Position numbers and translations under genes: made by a program
Source: an uncultured Fidelibacterota bacterium
Lineage (GTDB): Bacteria; Marinisomatota; Marinisomatia; Marinisomatales; UBA1611
Assembly: GCA_913041325.1 (NCBI GenBank)
Contig: CAJWHU010000108.1
Location: 1 to 5,204 of the forward strand
Direction of reading: 5' to 3'
Length of the DNA stretch: 5,204 nt
Shown here: positions 1 through 5,204 of the stretch, in pieces
Layout of the letters: every line of letters starts with the position of its first letter
Position numbering within the stretch: position 1 is the stretch's first letter
The notes under the pieces: model-generated
Told to the model about the DNA's origin: nothing
Databases searched by the model: none
What the model saw: only the letters and a program-made list of their open reading frames with translations

Positions 1-782
1 TAAAGACTGGGCAGAAAGAGGCTGTAATAGGATTATCTGGAGGCATTGACAGCTCTTTAGTAGCCTCAATTGCTGTTGAAGCATTGGGCTTTGAAAATGT
101 TCATGGCATAGCAATGCCATCCGTTTACTCAAGCAAACATAGCCTAAATGATGCGGAGGAACTGGCAAAAAATCTCAATATTGACTACAGAGTTATTCCA
201 ATACAAAATGGTGTAAATTCGATAACTCAAACGCTGAAACCTGTTTTTAAGGATAGGCCTATCGATGTTACAGAGGAAAACATACAGTCTAGGATAAGGG
301 GGCTCATTTTGATGGCTTTATCAAATAAATTTGGATGGATGGTCTTGTCCACCGGAAATAAAACAGAACTCGCTCTAGGATACTGTACGTTGTATGGTGA
401 TATGAGCGGTGGTCTATCAGTAATATCCGATTTGAATAAGATTGAGGTCTACCGTCTAGCAGAATGGATTAACGAAAAGATGGGACCTCGCATTCCGATT
501 AACTCAATAAATAAAATGCCCTCAGCTGAGCTAGCAAAAGATCAGTTTGACCCTTTTGACTATGAAATCATAAGTCCGCTTGTGGATAGAGTTGTAGAGA
601 CCCATCCATCAAAAAAAGAGATGGTAGAGCAAGGATTTAACAAAGAATCCGTAGATTTAGTAAAAGATAAGATTCAAATGAATGAGTACAAACGTAAGCA
701 AGCAGCCCCAGGATTAAAAATATCCTCCAAAGCATTTGGTATGGGTAGAAGGTATCCAATTGTTAATCACTATATGGACTAG
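1..782 (+). CDS. nadE: NAD+ synthetase, C-terminal synthetase domain (5'-truncated by window edge)
   Basis: The enzyme makes NAD+ from nicotinate adenine dinucleotide, ATP and ammonia or glutamine-derived ammonia, the last step of NAD synthesis in the cytosol. The frame is open from base 3, before any start codon, so the gene begins outside the window; 259 residues are visible. In fragment numbering, the ATP-pyrophosphatase P-loop SGGIDSS lies at residues 12-18. It is followed by the family signature STGNKTELALGYCTLYGDM, which ends in SDLNKIEVYRL, and by SAELAKDQFDPFDYE near the substrate-binding region. The C-terminus NEYKRKQAAPGLKISSKAFG, followed by RRYPI, resembles the end of long glutamine-dependent enzymes (about 540-650 aa). 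An N-terminal nitrilase-like glutaminase domain is therefore likely upstream, but it cannot be seen and an ammonia-dependent short form is not excluded. The TTG at 84 lies inside the domain, downstream of the P-loop, and is not the start. The gene ends with TAG, 3 nt before the next gene. Confidence 0.95.
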   Translation, partial: KTGQKEAVIGLSGGIDSSLVASIAVEALGFENVHGIAMPSVYSSKHSLNDAEELAKNLNIDYRVIPIQNGVNSITQTLKPVFKDRPIDVTEENIQSRIRGLILMALSNKFGWMVLSTGNKTELALGYCTLYGDMSGGLSVISDLNKIEVYRLAEWINEKMGPRIPINSINKMPSAELAKDQFDPFDYEIISPLVDRVVETHPSKKEMVEQGFNKESVDLVKDKIQMNEYKRKQAAPGLKISSKAFGMGRRYPIVNHYMD

Positions 783-785
783 AAA

Positions 786-1205
786 ATGAGATTAATCCTG
801 ATTTTACTTTCCTCGGTTCTTTTATCTCAAAATTCATACCCCGCGGATTTCTGGAGAGCTTACACTGATGAGGAGAAGATTGCTTTTATAAATGGTGTTT
901 TCGGAGCAGTTGCAAAATTGAAATCGCATCATAAGATTGAAGTCAAGAAACAATACTATCATGATGATAACTGGGTAGAGCCATACTACATTGAAAGATT
1001 CTATGAAATTGCTGATGAATATCTAGCAAAAGAAGTTGGTTACAATTTAAAGATTATATCATTACATATAGATGCCTTTTATTCAAATTCAGATAATTAT
1101 AAAATACCGACAATGGAGGCTATTAGGGTCGTCTCATTAATGCAAGACGGTGAAGCGAAAAAAGCTAATTCTCTATTATTGCAGTTGCAACATAAATACA
1201 AATGA
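786..1205 (+). CDS. Small exported protein of unknown function (139 aa)
   Basis: I do not recognise a named family. The N-terminus MRLILILLSSVLLSQNSYPA looks like a Sec signal peptide: one Arg, a hydrophobic core at residues 3-13 and a polar tail. Cleavage near A20 is plausible, but Tyr at -3 is not ideal, so the site is uncertain. The mature part is small, helical-looking and rich in charged and aromatic residues. It contains a WRAYTDEEKIAFINGVFG stretch (23-40), an HIDAFYSNSDNYKIP stretch (94-108), then an EAIRVVSLMQDGEAKK stretch (111-126). The general order, W..(T/S)..EK..FI.G, then FY.D/S..N..IP...AI, then a G near the end, recalls small uncharacterised periplasmic proteins I remember from other bacteria; this is only an impression. 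The gene sits 3 nt behind nadE in the same frame, with a weak GGA (776-778) as possible ribosome site, so it is probably co-transcribed with nadE. It has no cysteine and no lipobox. Confidence 0.75.
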   Translation: MRLILILLSSVLLSQNSYPADFWRAYTDEEKIAFINGVFGAVAKLKSHHKIEVKKQYYHDDNWVEPYYIERFYEIADEYLAKEVGYNLKIISLHIDAFYSNSDNYKIPTMEAIRVVSLMQDGEAKKANSLLLQLQHKYK

Positions 1206-1253
1206 CATTTCAAAGCTTTATTTGAATGAGCATCGAAGTTTTCTAACAAATCT

Positions 1254-3056
1254 ATGAATATAAATAAAATAAGAAATTTTTGCATTATTGCGCACATAGA
1301 TCACGGTAAATCAACAATTGCTGATCGTTTACTTGAAGAAACCAAAACCCTCTCAGATAATAAAATGAAAGACCAAGTCCTCGACAGCATGGACCTTGAG
1401 AGGGAACGTGGGATTACCATAAAAAGTCATCCGGTTCACATGAAGTATCAAGCTTCAAATGGTGAAATCTTTACTTTTAATTTAATCGATACCCCTGGCC
1501 ATGTTGACTTTTCTTATGAGGTTTCTAGATCACTTGCCGCCTGCGAAGGTGCATTACTTTTGGTAGATGCAGCGCAGGGGGTTGAAGCTCAAACCGTTTC
1601 TAACACATATCTCGCAATAGAGAATGATTTAAGCATAATCCCAATTATAAATAAAGTCGACTTACCATCCGCAAGAATTGAAGACGTAAAAGTACAGATA
1701 ATGGATTTAATTGGTTGTGATGAAAACGATATTATAGAAGCGAGTGCGAAAAGTGGAAAGGGTATAAAAAAAATTTTTGATGCAATAATCAATCGCATCA
1801 AGCCACCTTTCGATAATTCTAACCAAAATACCAGAGCATTGATTTTTGACTCTATGTATGATAATTATAAAGGAGCGATTCCTTATGTCAGAGTTTTTGA
1901 TGGTGTCATCAAGCCAGGGATGATAGCAAAATTTTTTACTCATGGAAAGGAATATGAGATTACCGAAACAGGACATTTTGTTTTAGAAAAAGTTAAAACT
2001 GAAGAACTACGTTCAGGTGATGTTGGTTATATTGTAGCCAGTATAAGAGATATGAGCCATATTGAGCCTGGTGACACGATAACTACAAAAGAAAATTCCG
2101 CTCAGGATCCCCTTGATGGATATAAAAAGATAAAACCAATGGTGTTTTCTGGACTTTACCCAGCTGATGCGGACGAATATGATAATTTGCGAAATGCTTT
2201 AGAAAAGCTAAAGTTAAATGATGCATCATTAGAATTTACTCCTGAAACAAGCGAAGCTTTAGGTTTTGGCTTTAGGTGCGGGTTCTTAGGTTTACTTCAC
2301 ATGGAAATAATCCAAGAGCGGTTAGAAAGAGAGTTTAGTTTAGATTTAGTAACTACTACTCCCAATGTTATTTATCAAATTTTTACAAAAGATAAAAAAA
2401 AGCTTACAGTTGATACCCCGGCCAAAATGCCATCAGTTGGGGAAATAACTTCAATCTCAGAGCCTATAGTTGCCGCAGAAATTATAACTCCCAAAAAGTA
2501 CATAGGTTCAATTATGTCTCTCTGTCAGAAGAAAAGAGGCTCCTACAAAACTACCCACTATCTTTCACCAGAGAAGGCCCAACTACACTATGATTTACCT
2601 CTGGGAGAAATAATCTTTGATTTTTATGACAAGTTGAAATCAATATCAAGTGGATACGCATCTTTTGATTATGATTTTAAGGAATTTTCTAATGCCAGTT
2701 TGCAAAAGTTAGATATTTTGATTCATGGTGAGCCAGTTGATGCGCTCTCAATTATTTGTCATTCAGATGACGCTTACCACCGCGGTGTTGCATTATGCAG
2801 TAAGTTAAAAGAGCTAATCCCTAGGCAAATGTTCGAAGTTGCAATACAGGCTTCATTGAACAACAGAATAATTGCAAGAACTACAGTTAGGGCACTCAAA
2901 AAAAACGTTACCGCCAAATGCTATGGTGGTGACATTACTAGAAAAAGAAAATTATGGGAAAAACAAAAGAAGGGTAAGAAGCGTATGAAAAGAATTGGTA
3001 AAGTCGATATACCACAAGAAGCACTTCTTGCAGTTTTACAGGTCTCAAGTGAATAA
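1254..3056 (+). CDS. lepA: Elongation factor 4 (LepA), ribosome-associated GTPase
   Basis: LepA is a translational GTPase that binds the ribosome and has been linked to back-translocation, stress translation and ribosome assembly. The gene is complete at 600 aa, matching the usual 595-605. The G domain is intact: G1 AHIDHGKST (13-21), G2 RGITIK (52-57), G3 DTPGH (79-83), G4 NKVD (133-136) and G5 SAK (164-166). Domain II, the EF-G-like domains with GFGFRCGFLGLLHMEI, and the LepA-specific C-terminal domain (KCYGGDITRKRKLWEKQKKG from 555, ending in IPQEALLAVL) follow in normal order. ATG 1254 is the only reasonable start: an in-frame TGA lies at 1227-1229, no ATG, GTG or TTG lies between, and the protein then begins just before IRNF as in other LepA. 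No Shine-Dalgarno is visible before it. The Trp in KRKLWEKQKKGKKRMK and the SHPV after G2 resemble chlamydial and verrucomicrobial LepA. The stop overlaps the next start by one base. Confidence 0.98.
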   Translation: MNINKIRNFCIIAHIDHGKSTIADRLLEETKTLSDNKMKDQVLDSMDLERERGITIKSHPVHMKYQASNGEIFTFNLIDTPGHVDFSYEVSRSLAACEGALLLVDAAQGVEAQTVSNTYLAIENDLSIIPIINKVDLPSARIEDVKVQIMDLIGCDENDIIEASAKSGKGIKKIFDAIINRIKPPFDNSNQNTRALIFDSMYDNYKGAIPYVRVFDGVIKPGMIAKFFTHGKEYEITETGHFVLEKVKTEELRSGDVGYIVASIRDMSHIEPGDTITTKENSAQDPLDGYKKIKPMVFSGLYPADADEYDNLRNALEKLKLNDASLEFTPETSEALGFGFRCGFLGLLHMEIIQERLEREFSLDLVTTTPNVIYQIFTKDKKKLTVDTPAKMPSVGEITSISEPIVAAEIITPKKYIGSIMSLCQKKRGSYKTTHYLSPEKAQLHYDLPLGEIIFDFYDKLKSISSGYASFDYDFKEFSNASLQKLDILIHGEPVDALSIICHSDDAYHRGVALCSKLKELIPRQMFEVAIQASLNNRIIARTTVRALKKNVTAKCYGGDITRKRKLWEKQKKGKKRMKRIGKVDIPQEALLAVLQVSSE

Positions 3057-3772
3057 TGTTTTTTTCAAATTATTTTATAATAACTAAGTCTCCCATTTAC
3101 AGCTTTATTTTTACGTTACCCTTATTCGTAATTTATGAAATTGGTTTATTTCTAATTTCCTCAAAAGATCTTTTAATGATGAGAAATGGTGCTGACGCTC
3201 TGCTACGTCAAATTTTGGAACCACTTGGTAATTTTGCTTTTTATTGGATTGGTTTTGGATTCTTTATTGGATTCGTTTTGACATATCAATTGAAAAAAGA
3301 TAAATGGAGTTTTTTAGCCCTAAAGGGTAACTTTTTGGTTTTTATGGTTGTAGAGAGCTTTGTTTTTGCGTTCTTTCTGTTGTTATTTATGTCAAATTTA
3401 AAGATTTTATTAATGAGTAATACTGGCTCAATATTGATTCAACAGGTAACTCTTGCAATTGGAGCTGGCATTTATGAAGAAATATTATTTAGAGTTCTCT
3501 TAATAGCTTGTTTAGTAAATATATTAGAATTTATATTTGATTGGTCAAAGCTATCTAAGTACACTTCAGCATTAATGATCTCTTCAGTTATATTTTCCTT
3601 ATTTCACTTCATAGGAGAATTTGGAGATTATTATTCATTTGATATTTTTATGTACAGATTTCTGGCAGGAATTTTTTTAGGTTTGTTATATCTTTTTAGA
3701 GGTTTTGGAATCACCGCCTGGACCCATGCTATCTACGATATCATTATAATAACAAAAATTACAATCAAGTAA
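3056..3772 (+). CDS. CPBP (CAAX/Abi-type) family intramembrane glutamic/metallo-protease
   Basis: This is a polytopic membrane protein of 238 aa with the three motifs of the CPBP family. Motif 1 is YEEILFR, with E141, E142 and R146. Motif 2 is FSLFH, ending in H184. Motif 3 is HAIYD, with H224 and D228 in place of the common HxxxN. About six or seven hydrophobic segments are visible, roughly at 12-35, 59-78, 91-113, 126-155, 170-187, 200-215 and 219-235. Known bacterial members act as intramembrane proteases or are linked to bacteriocin self-immunity and protein maturation; the substrate here cannot be told from sequence. ATG 3056 overlaps the lepA stop (TAATG), which suggests termination-reinitiation coupling, and no separate Shine-Dalgarno is needed or seen. 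In Escherichia coli, lepA is followed by lepB, the signal peptidase, so a membrane peptidase behind lepA is a suggestive parallel only. This is a Rce1-like fold family, unrelated to LepB. Confidence 0.88.
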   Translation: MFFSNYFIITKSPIYSFIFTLPLFVIYEIGLFLISSKDLLMMRNGADALLRQILEPLGNFAFYWIGFGFFIGFVLTYQLKKDKWSFLALKGNFLVFMVVESFVFAFFLLLFMSNLKILLMSNTGSILIQQVTLAIGAGIYEEILFRVLLIACLVNILEFIFDWSKLSKYTSALMISSVIFSLFHFIGEFGDYYSFDIFMYRFLAGIFLGLLYLFRGFGITAWTHAIYDIIIITKITIK

Positions 3773-3793
3773 AACTAGCGCTGGTTTTATTTT
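3767..3793 (+). terminator. Weak Rho-independent-type terminator after the CPBP gene
   Basis: AAAACTA (3771-3777) pairs with TGGTTTT (3782-3788) through one G-U pair, around a GCGC loop (3778-3781). Further pairs extend the stem outward to 3767/3792, and the 3' arm plus tail reads GGTTTTATTTTC. The stem is A-U rich and the U tract is partly used in pairing, so termination may be leaky. The hairpin overlaps the CPBP stop codon (3770-3772). The position, directly at the end of a gene and before the largest gap of the window, supports the call. Confidence 0.5.
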
Positions 3794-3855
3794 CATTGTG
3801 TAGCGTAAAAGAATTTAATGCATTTTTTTTATTGATTATGGGTCAAAGGCAAAAG

Positions 3856-3891
3856 ATTCTATCTAAATTAAGCATAATGATGCCATAGAAT
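3856..3891. repeat. Imperfect nested inverted repeat upstream of lgt
   Basis: ATTCTAT (3856-3862) is the exact reverse complement of ATAGAAT (3885-3891). Inside it, GCAT (3872-3875) pairs with ATGC (3880-3883) around an AATG loop. The two stems are 1 nt apart on the 3' side and 9 nt apart on the 5' side, so they could stack as one bulged hairpin. The structure ends 7 nt before the lgt ribosome site. It could be an operator, a leader hairpin or chance in AT-rich DNA. Confidence 0.25.
3873..3878 (+). promoter_or_regulatory. Possible -10 element of an lgt promoter
   Basis: CATAAT matches the bacterial sigma-70 -10 consensus TATAAT at five of six positions and would start transcription about 25-30 nt before the lgt start codon. 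No good -35 is found 16-18 nt upstream (CAAAAG or neighbours); a TTGATT at 3832-3837 is too far away. In a sequence this AT-rich such a match is common by chance, so the call is weak. A promoter somewhere in 3790-3880 is expected because a terminator precedes it. Confidence 0.22.
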
Positions 3892-3898
3892 TAACTTT

Positions 3899-3903
3899 AG
3901 GAG
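3899..3903 (+). promoter_or_regulatory. Shine-Dalgarno site that fixes the TTG start of lgt
   Basis: AGGAG lies 7 nt before TTG 3911, the ideal distance. It is the only strong Shine-Dalgarno before any gene start in the window. Together with the in-frame TGA at 3878-3880 and the absence of any in-frame ATG before codon 28, it shows that translation begins at the TTG. Confidence 0.88.
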
Positions 3904-3910
3904 ATTAGAT

Positions 3911-4750
3911 TTGTATCCAATTATTTATGATTTTGGTAAAGTCAACCTACTTGGTTTTCAATTTCACCTAGCAATTTATTCATTTGGTTTAATGTTAGTA
4001 GTTGCTTTCTACACTTGCTACTATTTACTTGAAAACGATTTGAAAAATAGCGACTACGATGATAAGCTTGCCTCTGATATTATTTTCTGGTCCGCGCTTG
4101 GTGGAATTGTTGGTTCTAAATTTTATCATGTTATTGAAAACTTAGACCGAATTATGGCATCTCCAGATCCATTTAGCGAGATTTTCAGTGGTTCAGGACT
4201 AGTTTTTTTTGGAGGTTTAACTGGTGCAGTAATTGCGGTGACTTTTGTATTGAAAAGTTATAAAGTTTCTTGGTTCGGATTTGCTGATAGACTTGCGCCG
4301 CTCATTTTTTTGGGGTACGCAATTGGCAGAATTGGTTGCTTTTTGGTTGGGGATGATTATGGTATTCCATCAAAGCTGCCCTGGGCAGTATCCTTCCCTG
4401 ATGGGTTACCTCCAACAACTAAAACAGCTTTCACATTTCAATTTCCATGGATAGATACCTCTGACTTCCCTGATGAAATTTTAAATGTCCACCCTACTCA
4501 ACTTTATGAGGCTTTTATTTGTGGTTGTTTATTTTATGTTTTATGGAAATATCGGTCTCAGATAAGATATCCAGGACAATTATTTTTTTCTTATTTAGTG
4601 CTTGCAGGGATAGAAAGATTTTGTATTGAATTTTTACGCACAAATGAAAAATATTTATTTGAAATTTTCTCAGGAGCGCAAATTTTTTCAGTTATCATAA
4701 TTTTCATTGGAACATATTTCTTAACCTATCCTCTTCATAATGCTGATTGA
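3911..4750 (+). CDS. lgt: Phosphatidylglycerol--prolipoprotein diacylglyceryl transferase
   Basis: Lgt moves diacylglycerol from phosphatidylglycerol to the lipobox cysteine of prolipoproteins in the inner membrane, the first step of lipoprotein maturation. The protein is 279 aa, within the usual 260-300, with several membrane segments. Family marks are GLVFFGGLTGA (96-106), the signature GRIGCFLVGDDYG (139-151) with R140, LPWAVSFPDGLPPT (156-169), HPTQLYEA (194-201), and ERFCIEFLR (235-243) with R236 and E240. By hand alignment to E. coli Lgt, H103 corresponds to F100, E151 to D148 and Y235 to A232, whereas R143, R239 and E243 are kept. This fits a divergent Lgt subgroup with GDDYG and AGIERF motifs that I recall from other phyla, rather than a broken gene. 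The start is TTG, fixed by AGGAG 7 nt upstream. Lgt is probably the first gene of its own transcript, following a terminator; its TGA overlaps the next TTG start. Confidence 0.94.
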   Translation: MYPIIYDFGKVNLLGFQFHLAIYSFGLMLVVAFYTCYYLLENDLKNSDYDDKLASDIIFWSALGGIVGSKFYHVIENLDRIMASPDPFSEIFSGSGLVFFGGLTGAVIAVTFVLKSYKVSWFGFADRLAPLIFLGYAIGRIGCFLVGDDYGIPSKLPWAVSFPDGLPPTTKTAFTFQFPWIDTSDFPDEILNVHPTQLYEAFICGCLFYVLWKYRSQIRYPGQLFFSYLVLAGIERFCIEFLRTNEKYLFEIFSGAQIFSVIIIFIGTYFLTYPLHNAD

Positions 4751-5204
4751 AAAATTTCAAAAATATATTATTACCATTTACAATTTGTATTAGTCATGTC
4801 TTCTGTGAAGAAGTGAAACTTCTCATAGAAGAATACATCCCGTTTCCGCAAAAAATTAAAAATCTTAATCTACTGCCAACCCAGTTTGACTGGTTTACAC
4901 AAGATAAGTTCATTTTAGTGGACCAGTTTATGAGCGAGGTAATACAATTAAAAAGTGATGGGGAAATCAGTCTATCTACAAAGGCTGAATGGGGGGGAAA
5001 TAATAACACGGAGGTAGTTTGGGCTGGGGTTTCAAATCAAGGAGTCAAAGTCGTTGACAAACTAACCAATAGCTTGACTAGAACAGATTTTAATTTAAAC
5101 CCTGTTGAAATAATCGATTTTAATTTTGAACTATACCCTGAACATGCCGCTGAAGATCGTTTTGGAAATGTTTATCTTTACTCTCAATCATATAGCTCTA
5201 TATT
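4747..5204 (+). CDS. Exported protein of unknown function, 3'-truncated by window edge
   Basis: A frame with no stop runs from TTG 4747 to the end of the window (152 residues visible). The first 20 residues, MKNFKNILLPFTICISHVFC, form a convincing Sec signal peptide: two lysines, a hydrophobic core and a VFC site with possible cleavage before EEV. The residues before C20 are HVF, not a lipobox, so it is not an obvious Lgt substrate. The mature part is acidic and aromatic, with alternating hydrophobic stretches such as DKFILVDQF (53-61), TEVVWAGVSNQGVKVVD (88-104) and FGNVYLYSQSYSS (139-151). This suggests beta structure, but I recognise no family. TTG 4747 directly follows an in-frame TGA (4744-4746) and overlaps the lgt stop by three bases (TTGA); no ATG exists in this frame before codon 62. 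No Shine-Dalgarno is seen, so translation is probably coupled to lgt. A G7 run lies at 4991-4997. Confidence 0.75.
   Translation, partial: MKNFKNILLPFTICISHVFCEEVKLLIEEYIPFPQKIKNLNLLPTQFDWFTQDKFILVDQFMSEVIQLKSDGEISLSTKAEWGGNNNTEVVWAGVSNQGVKVVDKLTNSLTRTDFNLNPVEIIDFNFELYPEHAAEDRFGNVYLYSQSYSSI
4991..4997 (+). repeat. G7 homopolymer within the exported-protein gene
   Basis: Seven G in a row encode W82-G83-G84 of the downstream exported protein, in otherwise AT-rich DNA. One extra G would give an immediate TAA four codons on from W82, and loss of one G would give a TAG shortly after. The frame is intact in this copy, with similar-looking protein on both sides. Slippage at such a tract can switch genes on and off, but seven bases is short for this. 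Confidence 0.5.

Noticed and set aside
780..788. nadE stop TAG is in the same frame as the next ATG, with only one codon between, suggesting readthrough fusion
   Set aside because: The next protein begins with a signal peptide, which would make no sense in the middle of a cytosolic enzyme; the shared frame is probably chance.
1209..1226. TTCAAA / TTTGAA hairpin between the small exported gene and lepA
   Set aside because: Only a six-base A-T rich stem with no following T tract; too weak for a terminator or regulator.
1097..1297. Open frame on the - strand across the end of the small exported gene and the start of lepA
   Set aside because: It overlaps the conserved N-terminus of lepA and has no recognisable protein features; shadow of the + strand genes.
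1589..1976. Two overlapping - strand open frames inside lepA
   Set aside because: They are opposite the conserved GTPase and second domains of LepA; shadow frames with no support.
1766..2905. Three A8 runs inside lepA (1766-1773, 2394-2401, 2898-2905) as frameshift or slippage sites
   Set aside because: The frame stays intact with conserved LepA sequence on both sides of each, and A runs are common in lysine-rich genes of AT-rich genomes.
4740..4793. ATG at 4740 as the start of a gene after lgt
   Set aside because: It reaches a stop after 17 codons (TAG at 4791-4793) in a frame different from the long open frame that follows.
4747..4806. C20 of the last protein as a lipoprotein cysteine, making it an Lgt substrate
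   Set aside because: The preceding residues H-V-F do not match a lipobox ([LVI][ASTVI][GAS]C).
4794..5009. Open frame on the - strand near the right edge
   Set aside because: The + strand frame here starts with a clear signal peptide and is coupled to lgt; the - strand product has no features.

Overview
The window is a compact, AT-rich (about one third G+C by eye) stretch of bacterial chromosome. All genes are on the + strand and nearly every base is coding. It looks like housekeeping core genome: I see no transposase, integrase, tRNA, rRNA, CRISPR array or defence gene. The LepA sequence points, from remembered family patterns, to the Planctomycetes-Verrucomicrobia-Chlamydiae group. Its C-terminal basic segment contains KRKLWEKQKKGKKRMK, and its G2 loop is followed by SHPV; both closely resemble chlamydial and verrucomicrobial LepA. 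The low G+C would suit a streamlined marine verrucomicrobium (Opitutae-like). That placement is inference.

Layout. (1) 1-782: 3' part of an NAD+ synthetase gene (nadE), entering from the left edge. (2) 786-1205: a small exported protein of unknown function, 3 nt after nadE. (3) 1254-3056: complete lepA (elongation factor 4). (4) 3056-3772: a CPBP/CAAX-type intramembrane protease, sharing one base with lepA (TAATG). A weak hairpin terminator overlaps its stop codon. (5) 3773-3910: the only real intergenic gap, holding the terminator tail, a T8 tract, a possible promoter, a small imperfect inverted repeat and a strong Shine-Dalgarno. (6) 3911-4750: lgt, starting at TTG. (7) 4747-5204: the 5' part of a gene for an unrecognised exported protein, starting at a TTG that overlaps the lgt stop and running off the right edge.

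The layout suggests two transcription units: nadE-orf-lepA-CPBP and lgt-orf. Several products share an envelope theme: a membrane protease behind the translation factor LepA, the first enzyme of lipoprotein maturation, and two exported proteins of unknown function. I found no convincing new system. The items most worth a second look are the two unknown exported proteins (one with a G7 tract in its coding sequence), the lepA-CPBP coupling, and the divergent active-site positions of Lgt.
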